DNA of 64,000 nt from Labrys wisconsinensis (GCF_030814995.1 NZ_JAUSVX010000014.1:62001-126000), one strand, 5' to 3'; positions 16,769-37,907 are shown, counted from the stretch's first letter. Translations and numbers: made by a program. The notes: generated by a model not told the origin, from the sequence alone.

Positions 16769-17704
16769 ATGCCAATCATCGAGCACAGGAAAGTAAGGCG
16801 TCTAAAGCCTGATAGCATTTGGCTCCGAAAGCACCGGCGCAACGTCATGTCAAAGAACGGACAGGACGGGATGTTCGAGAAGATCTTTGGTGTCATTGGG
16901 GATGGCCATAAATGGTGCGTCGAATTTGGCGCCAGAGATGGGCGCGTCGGCAGTAATACATGGAATCTGATCAACAATCACGGCTGGAGCAGCGTGCAGA
17001 TCGAGGGAGAAGAATATTCAGCATCCCTGCTGCGCAAGAATTATGAACACATCGACCGCGTGCACACCATGCACGCATTTGTTCAGAAGGGCGGTCAGTA
17101 TTCGTTAGATTATATCCTGTCGGAACGCAGTGTTCCTCTAGATTTTGATCTCTGTTGTATCGATATAGACGGCAATGACTGGCATATGTGGGATGCTTTG
17201 ACGAAATACAAACCGAAGGTGGTTTGCGTCGAGTTCAATCCCACCGTGCCGAACGACGTTGTTTTCGTTCAGGACTATCATCCGGATGTGAGTCAGGGCT
17301 GCTCTTTGCTCGCTTTGATCGAGTTGGGAAAGAGGAAGGGGTATGAACTCATCGGGACTGCGTCCTGGGATGCAGTCTTCGTCCGCTCCGACCTCTATCC
17401 TTTGTTCGGCATGAAGGATAACTCGATCGACGCCATATGGGATCCTGGTCCGAGGGAGACCAGAATCTTCCAGTGCTACGACGGTACGATCTACACCGCA
17501 GGCCTGCGGATGCTGCTTTGGTTCAAGATTCCGTTCGCAGCGGACGGCTTGCAGATCATCCCCCCGTCTATGCGGCACTATCACAATCCGATGGCCGTCG
17601 TGAAAAGGTCGATGGCCGAGGCAGAACGATTCTCTTCCATCGGATATGCGACCGACCCGGAAGGTGATGGAGAAGAGCCCAGGCGGAGGGTGGCCGCGGA
17701 ATGA
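16769..17704 (+). CDS. FkbM-like SAM-dependent methyltransferase (element cargo)
   Basis: A 311-residue protein. CVEFGARDGRVGSNTW near residues 51-66 matches the SAM-binding motif I of FkbM-type enzymes, and FDLCCIDIDGNDWHMWDAL followed by KPKVVCVEFNPTVPND provides later core motifs. FkbM relatives methylate sugar hydroxyls in glycans and natural products; here the acceptor is unknown. Codons are visibly more AT-rich than in neighbours, in line with transfer on the element. A 41-codon ORF starting ATGA-overlapped at 17701 shows no recognisable domain. Confidence 0.75.
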   Translation: MPIIEHRKVRRLKPDSIWLRKHRRNVMSKNGQDGMFEKIFGVIGDGHKWCVEFGARDGRVGSNTWNLINNHGWSSVQIEGEEYSASLLRKNYEHIDRVHTMHAFVQKGGQYSLDYILSERSVPLDFDLCCIDIDGNDWHMWDALTKYKPKVVCVEFNPTVPNDVVFVQDYHPDVSQGCSLLALIELGKRKGYELIGTASWDAVFVRSDLYPLFGMKDNSIDAIWDPGPRETRIFQCYDGTIYTAGLRMLLWFKIPFAADGLQIIPPSMRHYHNPMAVVKRSMAEAERFSSIGYATDPEGDGEEPRRRVAAE

Positions 17705-17870
17705 AAGATACCTTCGGTGGAGTGGCCCGCCGCCAGGGCATGGCCGCTTCGGCCTTCCAGGTCGCACTGGCGGCGGTGCAGTGCCAGCGCGGCGCAGCGC
17801 CGGACGCCTTGGCGCTGTTCTCGTAGAAGTCGCCAAGCGCGCCGGCGCCCGTCGGTGCCGCCGCGGAGGT

Positions 17871-18350
17871 CCCGCGCTTGTTCGCGCCGGCCGTCCGGGC
17901 GCGATCTTGACCGCATCGATCTTCGCTGGCGCGAACCGCAGTTTCGTCGCCCGCGAAAGCGACATCTTCTATCGACTGAAGGAAGGCGCGGCCGAGACGA
18001 ACAAGCGCCCGCCGCTGGCGCCGCTGCCGGGCCGGCTACTTGCGCATCTGCGGCGCCGGCGCGCCCGCAAGGCCATCGCGCAGTGGGTGGTCGAGTGGGA
18101 GGGCGAGTCGGTCAAGGTCGCCTTCGCCCGGGCCCTCAGGGAGGCCGGCATCACCAAGCACATCACGCCGCACACCATGCGCGACACGGCGGCGACCCGG
18201 CTGATGCAGAACGGCGCGGCAAAATGGGATGCGGCGGGCTACCTCGGCATGTCGGAGAAGACGCTGACCGAGGTCTGCGGCCACCACCACCCGGACTACT
18301 TGAAGGACCCCGCCGACCGGATCACCCGCAAGCGGCCGGGACGGCGCTGA
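17871..18350 (+). pseudogene. Tyrosine recombinase (phage integrase), N-terminally truncated
   Basis: The frame retains the catalytic domain of a tyrosine integrase: an Arg-I-like box (RAGRPGAIL), ETNKRPPLAPLP before the beta hairpin, the HTMRDTAA box (His and Arg), GHHH, and PDYLKD with the candidate Tyr nucleophile. No in-frame start with a core-binding domain is present upstream; the preceding reading is low-complexity out-of-frame sequence. It ends 69 bases before the attR-like repeat, exactly where the integrase of a tRNA-targeted element should sit. Confidence 0.75.
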
Positions 18351-18419
18351 CGCGTTTCATTGCCGGAACCGTTGCCATGTTCATGGACGGTTCCAAGATA
18401 TCCCCACCTAAGTCGTTGG

Positions 18420-18461
18420 AATCGCCTGGTGGGCCCGGAGGGACTTGAACCCCCAACCAGA
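18420..18461 (+). repeat. attR-like 42-bp direct repeat within tRNA-Ile2
   Basis: Second copy of the repeat at 16109-16150. It overlaps the 3' half of the intact tRNA-Ile2 gene, so insertion preserved the tRNA at this end. Confidence 0.85.
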
Positions 18462-18502
18462 CCGTTATGAGCGGCCGGCTCTAACCATTGAGCTACAGGC
18501 CC
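18427..18502 (-). tRNA. tRNA-Ile2 (anticodon CAU, lysidine-type)
   Basis: The 76 bases fold as a complete cloverleaf on the minus strand. The acceptor GGGCCTG pairs with CGGGCCC (one G-T pair), the D-arm is GCTC...GAGC, the anticodon stem is GGCCG/CGGTC with loop CTCATAA (anticodon CAT), the T-arm is GGGGG-TTCAAGT-CCCTC with one wobble, and the discriminator A and CCA are encoded. The CTCATAA loop is the one used by Ile2 tRNAs that TilS modifies to read AUA, so this is Ile rather than Met. It is the integration site of the element to its left. Confidence 0.9.
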
Positions 18503-18632
18503 GTAGCGCAGGATCCGGCAAGCGTTTACGCGAGAGTGCCGCTGCCTGCAATCCCAGCGGCATTCCCCATGGTCACGATCCGGCCGCGATGCGCTGGCAG
18601 GGATCGGGTCCATTCGCTGAACAGGAGGCATC

Positions 18633-19349
18633 ATGCCGCTTCATTTCCTAGTCCGCCCGGCGCTCGCGCTGCTCGTCCTCGCCGTGCCGGCCGCCGCCCG
18701 GGCCGACACGCTCGGGGAGAAGCCCGCGATCTCGGTCACGGGGGAGGGCACCGCCGGCGCGCGGCCCGACATGGCGCTGCTCACCGCCGGCGTCACCAGC
18801 CAGGCCGCCGCCGCGCGCGACGCCCTCGACTCCAATTCCAAGGCCACGGCTGAGGTGGTGGCCCGCTTCAAGGCCGAGGGGATCGAGGACAGGGACATCC
18901 AGACCGCCGACTTCTCGCTGCAGCCGGTCTATGTCTATCCGCAGAACGGCGAGCAGACGCCGCCGCGTCTCACCGGCTACACCGTCACCAACACCGTCAC
19001 GGTGCGGGTGCGCGATCTCGCCAAGCTCGGCGCCGTCATGGACAAGGCGGTGAGCGCCGGCGCCAACACCGTCAACGGCATCCAGTTCACCGTCTCGCGG
19101 CAGTCCGAGCTGCTCGACGAGGCGCGCAAGGCCGCCGTCGCCGACGCCCGCCGCAAGGCCGAGCTCTACGCGGCGGCCGCCGGCGTGAAGCTCGGCGCCG
19201 TGGCGCGCATCACCGAGACCGCGGCCCGCGAGACCCCGGTTCCGCAGGTGATGTTCCGCCGGCAGGCCGACGCGGCGGCGCCGGTGCCGGTCGAGGCGGG
19301 CGAGAACACGCTGCACGTCGAGATCAACGTCACCTTCGCCATCGATTGA
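18633..19349 (+). CDS. SIMPL-domain (DUF541) periplasmic protein
   Basis: A 238-residue protein with a signal peptide (hydrophobic run at residues 7-20, cleavage near ARA-D) followed by the SIMPL domain: ISVTGEGTAGARPDMALLTAGV, DRDIQTADFSLQPVYVYP, YTVTNTVTVRVRDLAKLGAV, and ARKAAVADARRKAELYAAAAGVKLG. Family members (YggE/BP26-like) are periplasmic or outer-membrane associated and linked to oxidative or envelope stress. The start follows ACAGGAGGCATC. DUF4142 follows on the same strand. Confidence 0.9.
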   Translation: MPLHFLVRPALALLVLAVPAAARADTLGEKPAISVTGEGTAGARPDMALLTAGVTSQAAAARDALDSNSKATAEVVARFKAEGIEDRDIQTADFSLQPVYVYPQNGEQTPPRLTGYTVTNTVTVRVRDLAKLGAVMDKAVSAGANTVNGIQFTVSRQSELLDEARKAAVADARRKAELYAAAAGVKLGAVARITETAARETPVPQVMFRRQADAAAPVPVEAGENTLHVEINVTFAID

Positions 19350-19468
19350 CGGCGTGTCGTGTCCGGTCCGGCGCGTCGCCTCGGCGCGCCGGCCCGGCCT
19401 GGAACTCCGGGCGCTTGCCGCCGTTTGATGGCCAGCCGGCCTGGAGCCGGTCCATCGGGAGAAGCGGC

Positions 19469-19969
19469 ATGAAGATCCTGATCGTCGCGAGCACCGCCGT
19501 GCTCTTCGCGCTCACCCCCGCAGCCTGGGCGCAGGACGTGTCGCCGGCCGACTTCGCCGGCAAGGCCTCCGTCGGCAACGCCTTCGAGGTCCAGGAGGCG
19601 AAGCTGGCGGTCAAGCAATCCAAGGACGGCAAGGTCAAGTCCTTTGCCCGGATGATGGTCAAGGACCACACCGCGGCCGAGAAGAAGCTGGAGGCCGCGG
19701 CCAAGGCCTCCGGCGCGCCGGTCGGCACGGCGCTCGATGCCGACCATCAGGCCAAGCTCGATGCGCTGAACGGCAAGACCGGCGCCGACTTCGACAAGGC
19801 CTACATGGCCGACCAGATCCAGGCCCATACCGAGGCGGCCGACCTGCTCGCCGGCTACAGCCAGTCCGGCGGCGCGCCCAAGCTGAAGGCCTGGGCCAAG
19901 GCGACGCTGCCGACGGTGAAGATGCATCTGCAGCACGCCCAGAGCATCGCGCCCGCCGCTTCGATGTGA
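19469..19969 (+). CDS. DUF4142 periplasmic protein
   Basis: A 166-residue protein with a signal peptide (residues 1-22, ending AWAQD) and a DUF4142 four-helix bundle: SVGNAFEVQEAKLAVKQS, FARMMVKDHTAAEKKL, and MADQIQAHTEAADLLAGYSQ. The conserved His residues in KDHTAA and the C-terminal HLQHAQ resemble ferritin-like ligand positions, but no function is established. The ATG at 19469 follows CGGGAGAAGCGGC. Confidence 0.88.
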   Translation: MKILIVASTAVLFALTPAAWAQDVSPADFAGKASVGNAFEVQEAKLAVKQSKDGKVKSFARMMVKDHTAAEKKLEAAAKASGAPVGTALDADHQAKLDALNGKTGADFDKAYMADQIQAHTEAADLLAGYSQSGGAPKLKAWAKATLPTVKMHLQHAQSIAPAASM

Positions 19970-20254
19970 CGGCTTCGACGGCCGCCCGCGGCCACGATCC
20001 GGTCGGGGCGTGATGCACGATGACCCGCCCGCTTCGCCCTCCTCGGCGCCCGGCCGCACCAGCGCGATGATCGAGGCGCTGCGGCACGGGACGCCATCTC
20101 CCGCCTTCCGCCCGTCGCGCCCTGGTCGCGCTTCGGCCAGAAAGCTTTGCGCCATATGATAAGGGGCGCCAAGGATGATGTGCGTGCCCGATGGGCCGTG
20201 CCTTCTGCGGAATCCGCCCTAGAATCCTCCGCAGCACAACCACTGGGGGCATCC

Positions 20255-25714
<5,460 letters not shown>

Positions 25715-25727
25715 TCGCGGACAGGCC

Positions 25728-27557
25728 ATGAACGCGGACGAGAAGGTCAACATCCTGCTGGTGGACGATCAGCCGGCAAAGCTCCTCAGCTACGAGGTGA
25801 TGCTGCGCGACCTCGACGAGACGCTGCTCAAGGCGTCCACGGCGCGTGAGGCGCTGGAGCAGCTGCTGCGCGCCGATGTCGCGGTCGTCCTGATGGACGT
25901 CAACATGCCCGAGCTCGACGGGTTCGAGCTGGCGGCGATGATCCGCGAGCATCCGCGCTTCCAGCACACGGCGATCATCTTCGTCTCGGCGGTGCGCCTG
26001 GCCGAGCCGGATTTCCTGCGCGGCTACGAGATGGGCGCGGTCGATTATGTCCCCGTGCCCGTGGTGCCGCAGGTGCTGCGCGCCAAGGTCCGGGTGTTCG
26101 CCGAGCTGCACCGCAAGACGCGCCAGCTCGAGCAGCTCAACCGCCATCTGGAAATGCGGGTGGCGGAGCGTACCCGCGCTCTGGAGGACACCGCCGCTCG
26201 CCTGCAGCAGAGCGAGGAGCGGCGCAGCCTCGCCCTGGAGGCAGGGCAGATGGGCTCGTGGGACTGGGACGTCCTCGGCGGCGAGTGCCGCTGGGACAAG
26301 GGGCAATACCGTATCGGCGGCGTCGATCCGGCGTCCTTCGCCATCGAGTCCGCTAGCGTCGAGGGGCTCGTCCATGCCGACGACCGCGCGCGCCTGCGCG
26401 GGAGCCTCGCCGCGCTGCTCGCCGCCCCCGGCGCGGCGCAGGCCGAGTTCCGCGTCCTGACGCCGCGCGGGCAGCGCTGGTGCTTCGGCACCGCCGCCTC
26501 GATCGCCGACGAGGCCGGCCGGGTCGCGCGGGTCAGCGGCGTCACCATCGACATCACCGAGCGCAAGGTGGCCGAGGAGCGCCAGGCCCTGCTGGCGCGC
26601 GAGGTCGACCATCGGGCCAAGAACGCCCTGGCGCTGGTGCAGTCGATCGTCCGCCTCTCCAAGGCGGAGACGGTCCAGTCCTATGTCGACGCGGTGAACG
26701 GGCGCATCAAGGCCCTGGCCCGGGCCCATACCCTGCTCGCAGAGTCGCGCTGGCAGGGCGCCGACCTGCGGCGCCTGATCCGCGAGGAGCTGGCACCCTA
26801 TCGCGATCTCGGCGCCGGACGAATCGGCGTCCGCGGCGAGGCCGTCATGCTGGAGCCCAGGGACGCCCAGTCCGTCGGCCTCGCCCTGCACGAGCTGGCG
26901 ACCAACGCGGCGAAGTACGGCGCGCTGTCGGTCGACGCCGGCCATCTCGACATCGAATGGCGCCTCGAGGACGGCCGGGTCGTCCTGACCTGGCGCGAGA
27001 CCGGCGGGCCGCCGCCGGTCGAGGCGGGCAGGGGCCTCGGGCTGCGCGTCATCGTCGGCGGCATCGAGCAGCAGCTCGCGGGGCAAGCCCGGTTCGACTG
27101 GCGGCCCGGCGGCCTCGTCTGCACGCTGTCCTTTCCAGTCGCCGCGCCGGCGGTGCGGCCGAACGGCCCAGCGGCCGACGCGGGATCCGCCTCGGAGGGG
27201 GCGGCCCGGCAGGTGCTGCGGCGCGGCCGCGTGCTCCTGGTCGAGGACGAAGCCCTGATCGCGACGATGATGCGCGATCTCCTGGCGGAGATGGGCTGCT
27301 CGATCATCGGCCCGCATGCCTCCGTGGCCGAGGCGGCCGCGGCGATCGCCGGCCAGCGGCCGGATGCCGCCATCCTCGACGTCAATCTCGGCGGCGAGTT
27401 CATCTTCCCCGTCGCCGAGAGCCTGCGCGCCCTCGGCGTGCCCTTCGCCTTCGTCACCGGCTATGGCCGGGACATGCTCGACACCCACTTCCCCGACGTG
27501 CCGGTGTTCGAGAAGCCGATCGACCGGGACCAGTTCATCCAGGCCTTCGCGCCCTGA
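25728..27557 (+). CDS. REC-PAS-HWE histidine kinase-REC hybrid protein
   Basis: A 609-residue protein. The N-terminal receiver has D57 in VVLMDVNMPELDG, a coiled linker runs about 125-165, a PAS/PAC domain about 170-285 ends in DITERK, and an HWE-type kinase domain carries H295 in EVDHRAKNAL with LHELATNAAKYGAL as the N-box. A C-terminal receiver has D551 in AAILDVNLGG. HWE kinases are typical of alphaproteobacterial general stress and light signalling. It starts 13 bases after the poly-HAMP kinase and likely passes phosphate within the same pathway. No output domain is visible, so a separate partner is needed. Confidence 0.9.
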   Translation: MNADEKVNILLVDDQPAKLLSYEVMLRDLDETLLKASTAREALEQLLRADVAVVLMDVNMPELDGFELAAMIREHPRFQHTAIIFVSAVRLAEPDFLRGYEMGAVDYVPVPVVPQVLRAKVRVFAELHRKTRQLEQLNRHLEMRVAERTRALEDTAARLQQSEERRSLALEAGQMGSWDWDVLGGECRWDKGQYRIGGVDPASFAIESASVEGLVHADDRARLRGSLAALLAAPGAAQAEFRVLTPRGQRWCFGTAASIADEAGRVARVSGVTIDITERKVAEERQALLAREVDHRAKNALALVQSIVRLSKAETVQSYVDAVNGRIKALARAHTLLAESRWQGADLRRLIREELAPYRDLGAGRIGVRGEAVMLEPRDAQSVGLALHELATNAAKYGALSVDAGHLDIEWRLEDGRVVLTWRETGGPPPVEAGRGLGLRVIVGGIEQQLAGQARFDWRPGGLVCTLSFPVAAPAVRPNGPAADAGSASEGAARQVLRRGRVLLVEDEALIATMMRDLLAEMGCSIIGPHASVAEAAAAIAGQRPDAAILDVNLGGEFIFPVAESLRALGVPFAFVTGYGRDMLDTHFPDVPVFEKPIDRDQFIQAFAP

Positions 27558-27573
27558 GGGCTGCTGCCGGCGC

Positions 27574-33057
<5,484 letters not shown>

Positions 33058-33074
<17 letters not shown>

Positions 33075-36000
33075 GACTCAGCCTCCAGATCGAAAAGGGC
33101 AGCTCCGCGGGATCGAGGCGGATGCGCCGGATCTTGCCGGTCCAGGCCTCGCGCCCGCCGCGTATCAGGTCCTCGGCCTCGATAGTGCCGTGGTCGGGCA
33201 GGCCGAAGCGCCAGAGCGGCACCTCGATATCGGTCTCCTGCACGGCATGGGGATCGAGGCTGACGGCGATCAGCAGGACGTTGTCGCGCCCCGGCGTCGC
33301 CTTCTCGTATGAGATGACCGCCTCGTTCCAGGCCTGGACGAAGGCGAGGCCGAGATGCGAGTGCAGGGCCGGGTTCTCGCGCCGGACGCGGTTGAGGGCG
33401 GCGATCTCGGCGACGATGTTGCCGGGCCTGTCCCAGTCCCAGGCCCTCAGCTCATATTTCTCGCTGTCGGCATATTCCTTCTTCCTGGCGTCGGGGCGGC
33501 CCTCGCAGAGCTCGAAGCCGTTGTACATGCCCCACAGGCCCGACAGCGTCGTCGCCAGCGCCGCGCGGATCAGGAAGGCGGAGCGCGGCGCGTCCTGCAG
33601 GAAGTCGGGGTTGATGTCCGGCGTGTTGACGAAGAAATGCGGCCGGAAGAACGCCCCCGGCGCCTCGCGCGTCAGCTCGGTGAGATAATCGGTCAGCTCC
33701 CGCTTGGTGTTGCGCCAGGTGAAGTAGGTGTAGCTCTGGGAAAAGCCGATCTTGGCCAGGCGGTACATCACCTTGGGCCGGGTGAAGGCCTCCGCCAGGA
33801 ACACCACGTCGGGATGGTCGCGCCGGATATCCTCGATCAGCCATTCCCAGAACGGGAAGGGCTTGGTGTGCGGGTTGTCGACCCGGAACAGTCGTACCCC
33901 GTGCGACACCCAGGTGAGGACGACGTCGCGCAGCGCCACCCACAGCGAGGGCCTGGCACCTTCGGTGTAGAAATCGACGTTGACGATGTCCTCGTATTTT
34001 TTCGGCGGGTTCTCGGCGTAGCGGATCGAGCCGTCCGGGCGCCAGTCGAACCATTCCGGGTGCTGCCCGAGCCAGGGATGGTCGGGCGAGGCCTGGATGG
34101 CGAAGTCGAGCGCAACCTCCAGGCCGAGCCGGCGCGCCGCCGCCACCAAAGCGCGGAAATCCTCGACCGTGCCGAGCTCGGGATGGATGGCATCGTGGCC
34201 GCCGGCCTGCGAGCCGATGGCATAGGGGCTGCCGGGATCGTCCGGGCCGGCCTTCAGGCTGTTGTTGCGGCCCTTGCGGTTGCTGGTGCCGATCGGGTGG
34301 ATCGGCGGGAAATAGACGACGTCGAATCCCATGGCCCGCACCGCCGGCAGGCGCCGGGCGACGTCGGCGAAGGTGCCGTGGCGCGCGGGATCGTTGCTCT
34401 GCGAGCGCGGGAACAGTTCATACCAGCTGGCGAAGGCCGCCTCCCGGCGCTCGGCGTCGATCGGGAAGGGCGGCTCGCGGCGCACGCGAAAGGGGCGGGG
34501 ATCGGCGGCGGCCATGGCCTCTCCCGTTTCCGGCGCGGTGAGGATCGCCAGCCGCCTGGCATCGCCCGCCTCCGCCAGCGCCGCGGCGATCGGCTTGAGC
34601 CGTGCCGCCGCCGCGCCCGACGCCGCATCGAGGGTGCGCGCCACCAGGCGGCGGCCCTCCTCGAGCTCCAGCGGCACGGCGAGGCCGGCCTCGTGCTTCT
34701 TGGCGAGCTCGGCACGGAAGATGGCGAACTCGTCGCGCCAGGCCTCGATCGTGAAGAGGTGCCGGCCGAGGCGCTCCAGCGGCAGGCTCGCGCCGAAGCG
34801 GTCATTGCCGAGCGGACGCATGCGCGCCTCGCGCCAGCCGGTCTCGTCGGCGGCGCGCCAGAGCAGCGCCGCGGCGATCGCATCGTGGCCTTCGCCGAAG
34901 AGGTCGGCTTCGACCGTGACGAGCTCGCCGACCACGCGCTTGACCGCGTAGCGGCCGCCGTCGACCGAGGGGGTCACCGCTTCGATCGCAAGGCGAGGCC
35001 GCGCGACGGCCTCGGCGGCCGTGTCCGCGGCGGCCGGCACCAGCACCGGCCTGCCGCGCCGTCCCTCGAAGATCCGCACCTCGCCGGGACGCAGCCGCAC
35101 GCTGGCGTCCGGCGCGATCTCGGGTGCCGAGCCGGTAATGTCACGCAGCGGCAGATAGGCGCCGAACACCGTCGTCAGATCGGCTGCCAGCCATTGCGCC
35201 CGCCGGTCCAGCGCGCGGTTCGCCAGCATCAGCCGCAGCGTCTCCCCGTCCGGCGCGTCCCGGCGTGCGATCACGCGGACAGGTGCGGTCTCGGGGCTGA
35301 GCAGCACCGGCGCGCGGCTGCCGGCCGGCTCCGTCCGGCCGGCGAGATAGGCATTGGCGCGGGCGGTCTCGTCCGCCAGCAAGGGATCGTTGCCGGCTTT
35401 CAGGCGCCGCCACTGCGTCCGCGCCGGTCCGGCCTCGGGCACGCGTTCGCGGGCGCCGAGCTCGAAGCCCATCGGCACCAGCACGCCGTCGAACACCGAG
35501 GCCGCCGTCCACAGCCGCAGCAGAGCCTGGCGCTGGCAGATCTCGAGGTCGCCGCTCGCGCGCGCCGTCCGCTCGCCGAACGGGGTCTCCGGGCTGGCGA
35601 GCACGCGGGGGAACCGGCCCAGCAGGTCGGCGAGGCCGGCGGGCGGCGCCTTGGCCAGCATCGTCGAGGCCGGCACGATCAGGCCGTCGAAGCCGGCGTC
35701 GGCCAGAGGCGGCGCCAGGGCCTCCGGCGTCGGCGCGGCGAGGAACAGCGCATTGGTGACGCCCTCGCCGCGGGCGGCGGCCAGGAGCGTCCGCCACATC
35801 GCCGTCGGCACCGCGTCCGGAGCGATGCAGCGGAAGCCCGCGATGCCCGACGCGGCCAGCCGCGCGAGCCGGGATGCGAGCAGCACCGCCCAGTCGCGAC
35901 CCAGCGCCGGGTCGTCGAAACGCAGCGGCAGGAAGCCGCGCGCCCCGGGGGCATGCCGGGGATCGCGCGCGGTGGCGCCGGTGCCGTCCAGGCCGAAATG

Positions 36001-36249
36001 GCGAGCCGCCTCGCTCCCCGCCGCAACCCGGTCGATTCGCAGGTCGAGCAGCAGCTTCGCCCTGCCGGCGGCGAGGGCGGAAATATCCGGCAGTGCGACC
36101 GCTGAGCCGACATCGTCGCAGAAGATATCGCCGTGCTCGAGCGGAAAGGCGAAGCTGTCGAAGCCGAGGTCGGTTCCATGTGCGAACGCATCTCTCCAGT
36201 CGTCCTTGGTCTTCAGGAGAGACGGGTAGGCAAAATAGATGCTGTGCAT
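33058..36249 (-). CDS. glgE: Alpha-1,4-glucan:maltose-1-phosphate maltosyltransferase GlgE
   Basis: 1063 residues. The last 650 form canonical GlgE: a beta-sandwich N domain (from about 415, RPRLAIEAVTPSVDGGRYAVKR), then GH13 with FPPIHPIGTSNRKGRNN, the nucleophile Asp near 791 in RVDNPHTKP, and Glu near 820 in FLAEAFTRP. It transfers maltosyl units from maltose-1-phosphate to glucan chains. The first 400 residues form an additional alpha-amylase-like, probably inactive segment (starting MHSIYFAYPSLLKT). This is the first gene of the operon, whose product set completes a trehalose-to-glucan route. Confidence 0.92.
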
Positions 36250-36432
36250 GCCAACCGAACTCGTTGCAGGTCGGAGGGAGGCGGCGATTGCAGATCGCGC
36301 CTGGCTGATGGTCTCGTTTATACTTTCGACTGGGGAAATTGTTCCGGAGACGGAGGCCCCGCCGTCGCGCGGCGCGGCGCAGCGTGCGGCATTTTCGGTG
36401 TTCGTTCGCTTGCGCCGCGGGGCTTGGCGGCG

Positions 36433-36744
36433 TCAGAGAATGTCGTAGCGGTCGCGCCAGGGATCCAGGGCGGTGCGGGCCCGGTCCAGGACCCCGGCGC
36501 CCTGCCGAGGCTCCAGATCCGCCACGGTCCAGGTCCGTCCTCGGCCGTCGCAAGGCGTGATCTCGACGACCACCCGGTCGATCGGCGGCATGCCGGGCAG
36601 GCGGCGCAGCAGCGCATGGCACATGGTCTCGATCCCGAGCCGCGAGCGGCGCGGCTTGGCGACCCGCTCGGCTCTCCACAGCCGGGCGTCCGGATCCTTC
36701 GGCGGCTTGGGGATGGCGGCGCGCTGGACGGTGCTTTCGGTCAA
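36433..36744 (-). CDS. Hypothetical protein, 103 aa
   Basis: Opens MTESTVQRAAIPKPPKDP and has a conserved-looking core RLGIETMCHALLRRLPGMPP, then VVVEITPCDGRGRTWTVADL and a C-terminal ALDPWRDRYDIL. No signal peptide or membrane segment. Codon use is like its neighbours, which favours a real gene. I do not recognise a family. It is 184 bases upstream of glgE, on the same strand. Confidence 0.55.
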   Translation of the reverse strand: MTESTVQRAAIPKPPKDPDARLWRAERVAKPRRSRLGIETMCHALLRRLPGMPPIDRVVVEITPCDGRGRTWTVADLEPRQGAGVLDRARTALDPWRDRYDIL

Positions 36745-36858
36745 ATCTGGCCTTCCTGGTTCGATCCGCCCCTGACGTCAGGATAGCCGGCGCGATCCGA
36801 GCCGTCGCTAACCTGGGTTAAACCCAGCCTGCGACGACCGGCGCGCGAACGGGCGCGC

Positions 36859-37656
36859 TCAAATGGCAGGGGGAGCGGCGGGGCCGGCCCGACCCGTCAG
36901 CCCATGCGCGGCCGCCCGGTCGTCGGCATCGGGATGGTGCCCGATCTGCCCCAGATGCAGATAGGCGGGATTGAACAGCGCCGTCGCCGCGAGCGCGTCG
37001 AAATCGGGGACGTAGAGCGATTTGCCTTTCCAGGCCAGCAGGTTGCTGTGGCGCAGCTCCTGGAGGGTCCGGTTGACGTGGACCGGCGAGAGCCCGGTGG
37101 CGTCGGCGAGGTCGGCCTGGGTGATCGGCATCTCGCACAGGCCGTCATCGGCAAGGCGCACCGCCCTCAGCCGCACGTAGAGCTCGCACACGAGATGGGC
37201 GACGCGCTCCAGCGCGTTGCGCTGGCCGAGGTTCAGCGTCCATTCGCGCTGGATCGACGCCTTGACCAGCGTGTCCCGCCACAAGGCCGCGCTGAGCCGG
37301 TGATGGCGTGCCATCAGGCCGGCGAGCTGCTCGCGGGACATCTCGGCCACGGTGACGGGGGTTATCGTGCCGATCGAATGGTCCATCTCGTCGAGGAGGA
37401 AGATGTTGAGGTCGCAGAAGTCGCCCGGCACGAAGAAGGCGAGCAGCTGCCGCCGGCCGTCCTCGATCATCTTGTAGCGGCAGGCCCAGCCGGAGAGGAA
37501 CACGGTCATGGCGCGCGGCCGGTCGCCCTCGCGGACCACGTCCTCGCGGGCGCCGACGCTGCGCAGACGTCCCGAGGCCGCGACCCGCAGCGCCTTCCTG
37601 TCGGCAGGGGACAGTCTCGCAACCTGCTCCAGCTTGCGGACGAACACGTCGGACAT
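36859..37656 (-). CDS. Crp/Fnr-family transcriptional regulator
   Basis: About 265 residues: a cyclic-nucleotide-binding-fold N-terminus (VVREGDRPRAMTVFLSGWACRYK, then FFVPGDFCDLNIFLLD) and a C-terminal winged helix (ITQADLADATGLSPVHVNRTLQELR). There is no N-terminal Cys cluster for an Fe-S centre, so it is not an oxygen-sensing FNR. The ATG at 37656 is preferred; an in-frame ATG pair at 37680-37683 is possible. The target is unknown. Confidence 0.88.
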   Translation of the reverse strand: MSDVFVRKLEQVARLSPADRKALRVAASGRLRSVGAREDVVREGDRPRAMTVFLSGWACRYKMIEDGRRQLLAFFVPGDFCDLNIFLLDEMDHSIGTITPVTVAEMSREQLAGLMARHHRLSAALWRDTLVKASIQREWTLNLGQRNALERVAHLVCELYVRLRAVRLADDGLCEMPITQADLADATGLSPVHVNRTLQELRHSNLLAWKGKSLYVPDFDALAATALFNPAYLHLGQIGHHPDADDRAAAHGLTGRAGPAAPPAI

Positions 37657-37907
37657 CGCTGAACGGGCCTCCAGGGTCATCAACGCGGATGGCGTGGAAT
37701 CGGCACGGCGTGACCCCGAAAATATTTGCCCGGCGTCGTTCGGAAGACCTGCCTGTCCCTATTCGGACGACTTGCCCGATCGATGATCGCAGGCGCGCGC
37801 GGGGCCCGGCCGAGAGGGGATCGCGCGAACATTTTCGTGGCTTTCGCGGTTCAGCCCGAGGATGCGGGCGCCTTTCCGGCGCCACGCCTCGAGCGATGGA
37901 GCACGTC

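Larger units (their letters stand above)
16109..18461. mobile_element. Remnant of an integrative element in tRNA-Ile2(CAU)
   Basis: The segment is bounded by the 42-bp direct repeats. It holds, in order, about 290 bases without a gene, a truncated phage-like gene (minus strand), an FkbM-like methyltransferase gene, and an integrase catalytic-domain fragment next to the intact tRNA. Integrase beside the tRNA end is the normal layout of tRNA-targeted islands and prophages. Only about 2.3 kb remains and the integrase is 5'-truncated, so the element should be immobile by itself. Confidence 0.8.

Noticed and set aside
33355-36105. 916-codon plus-strand ORF over glgE
   Set aside because: Same reason: antisense frame with no recognisable domain.
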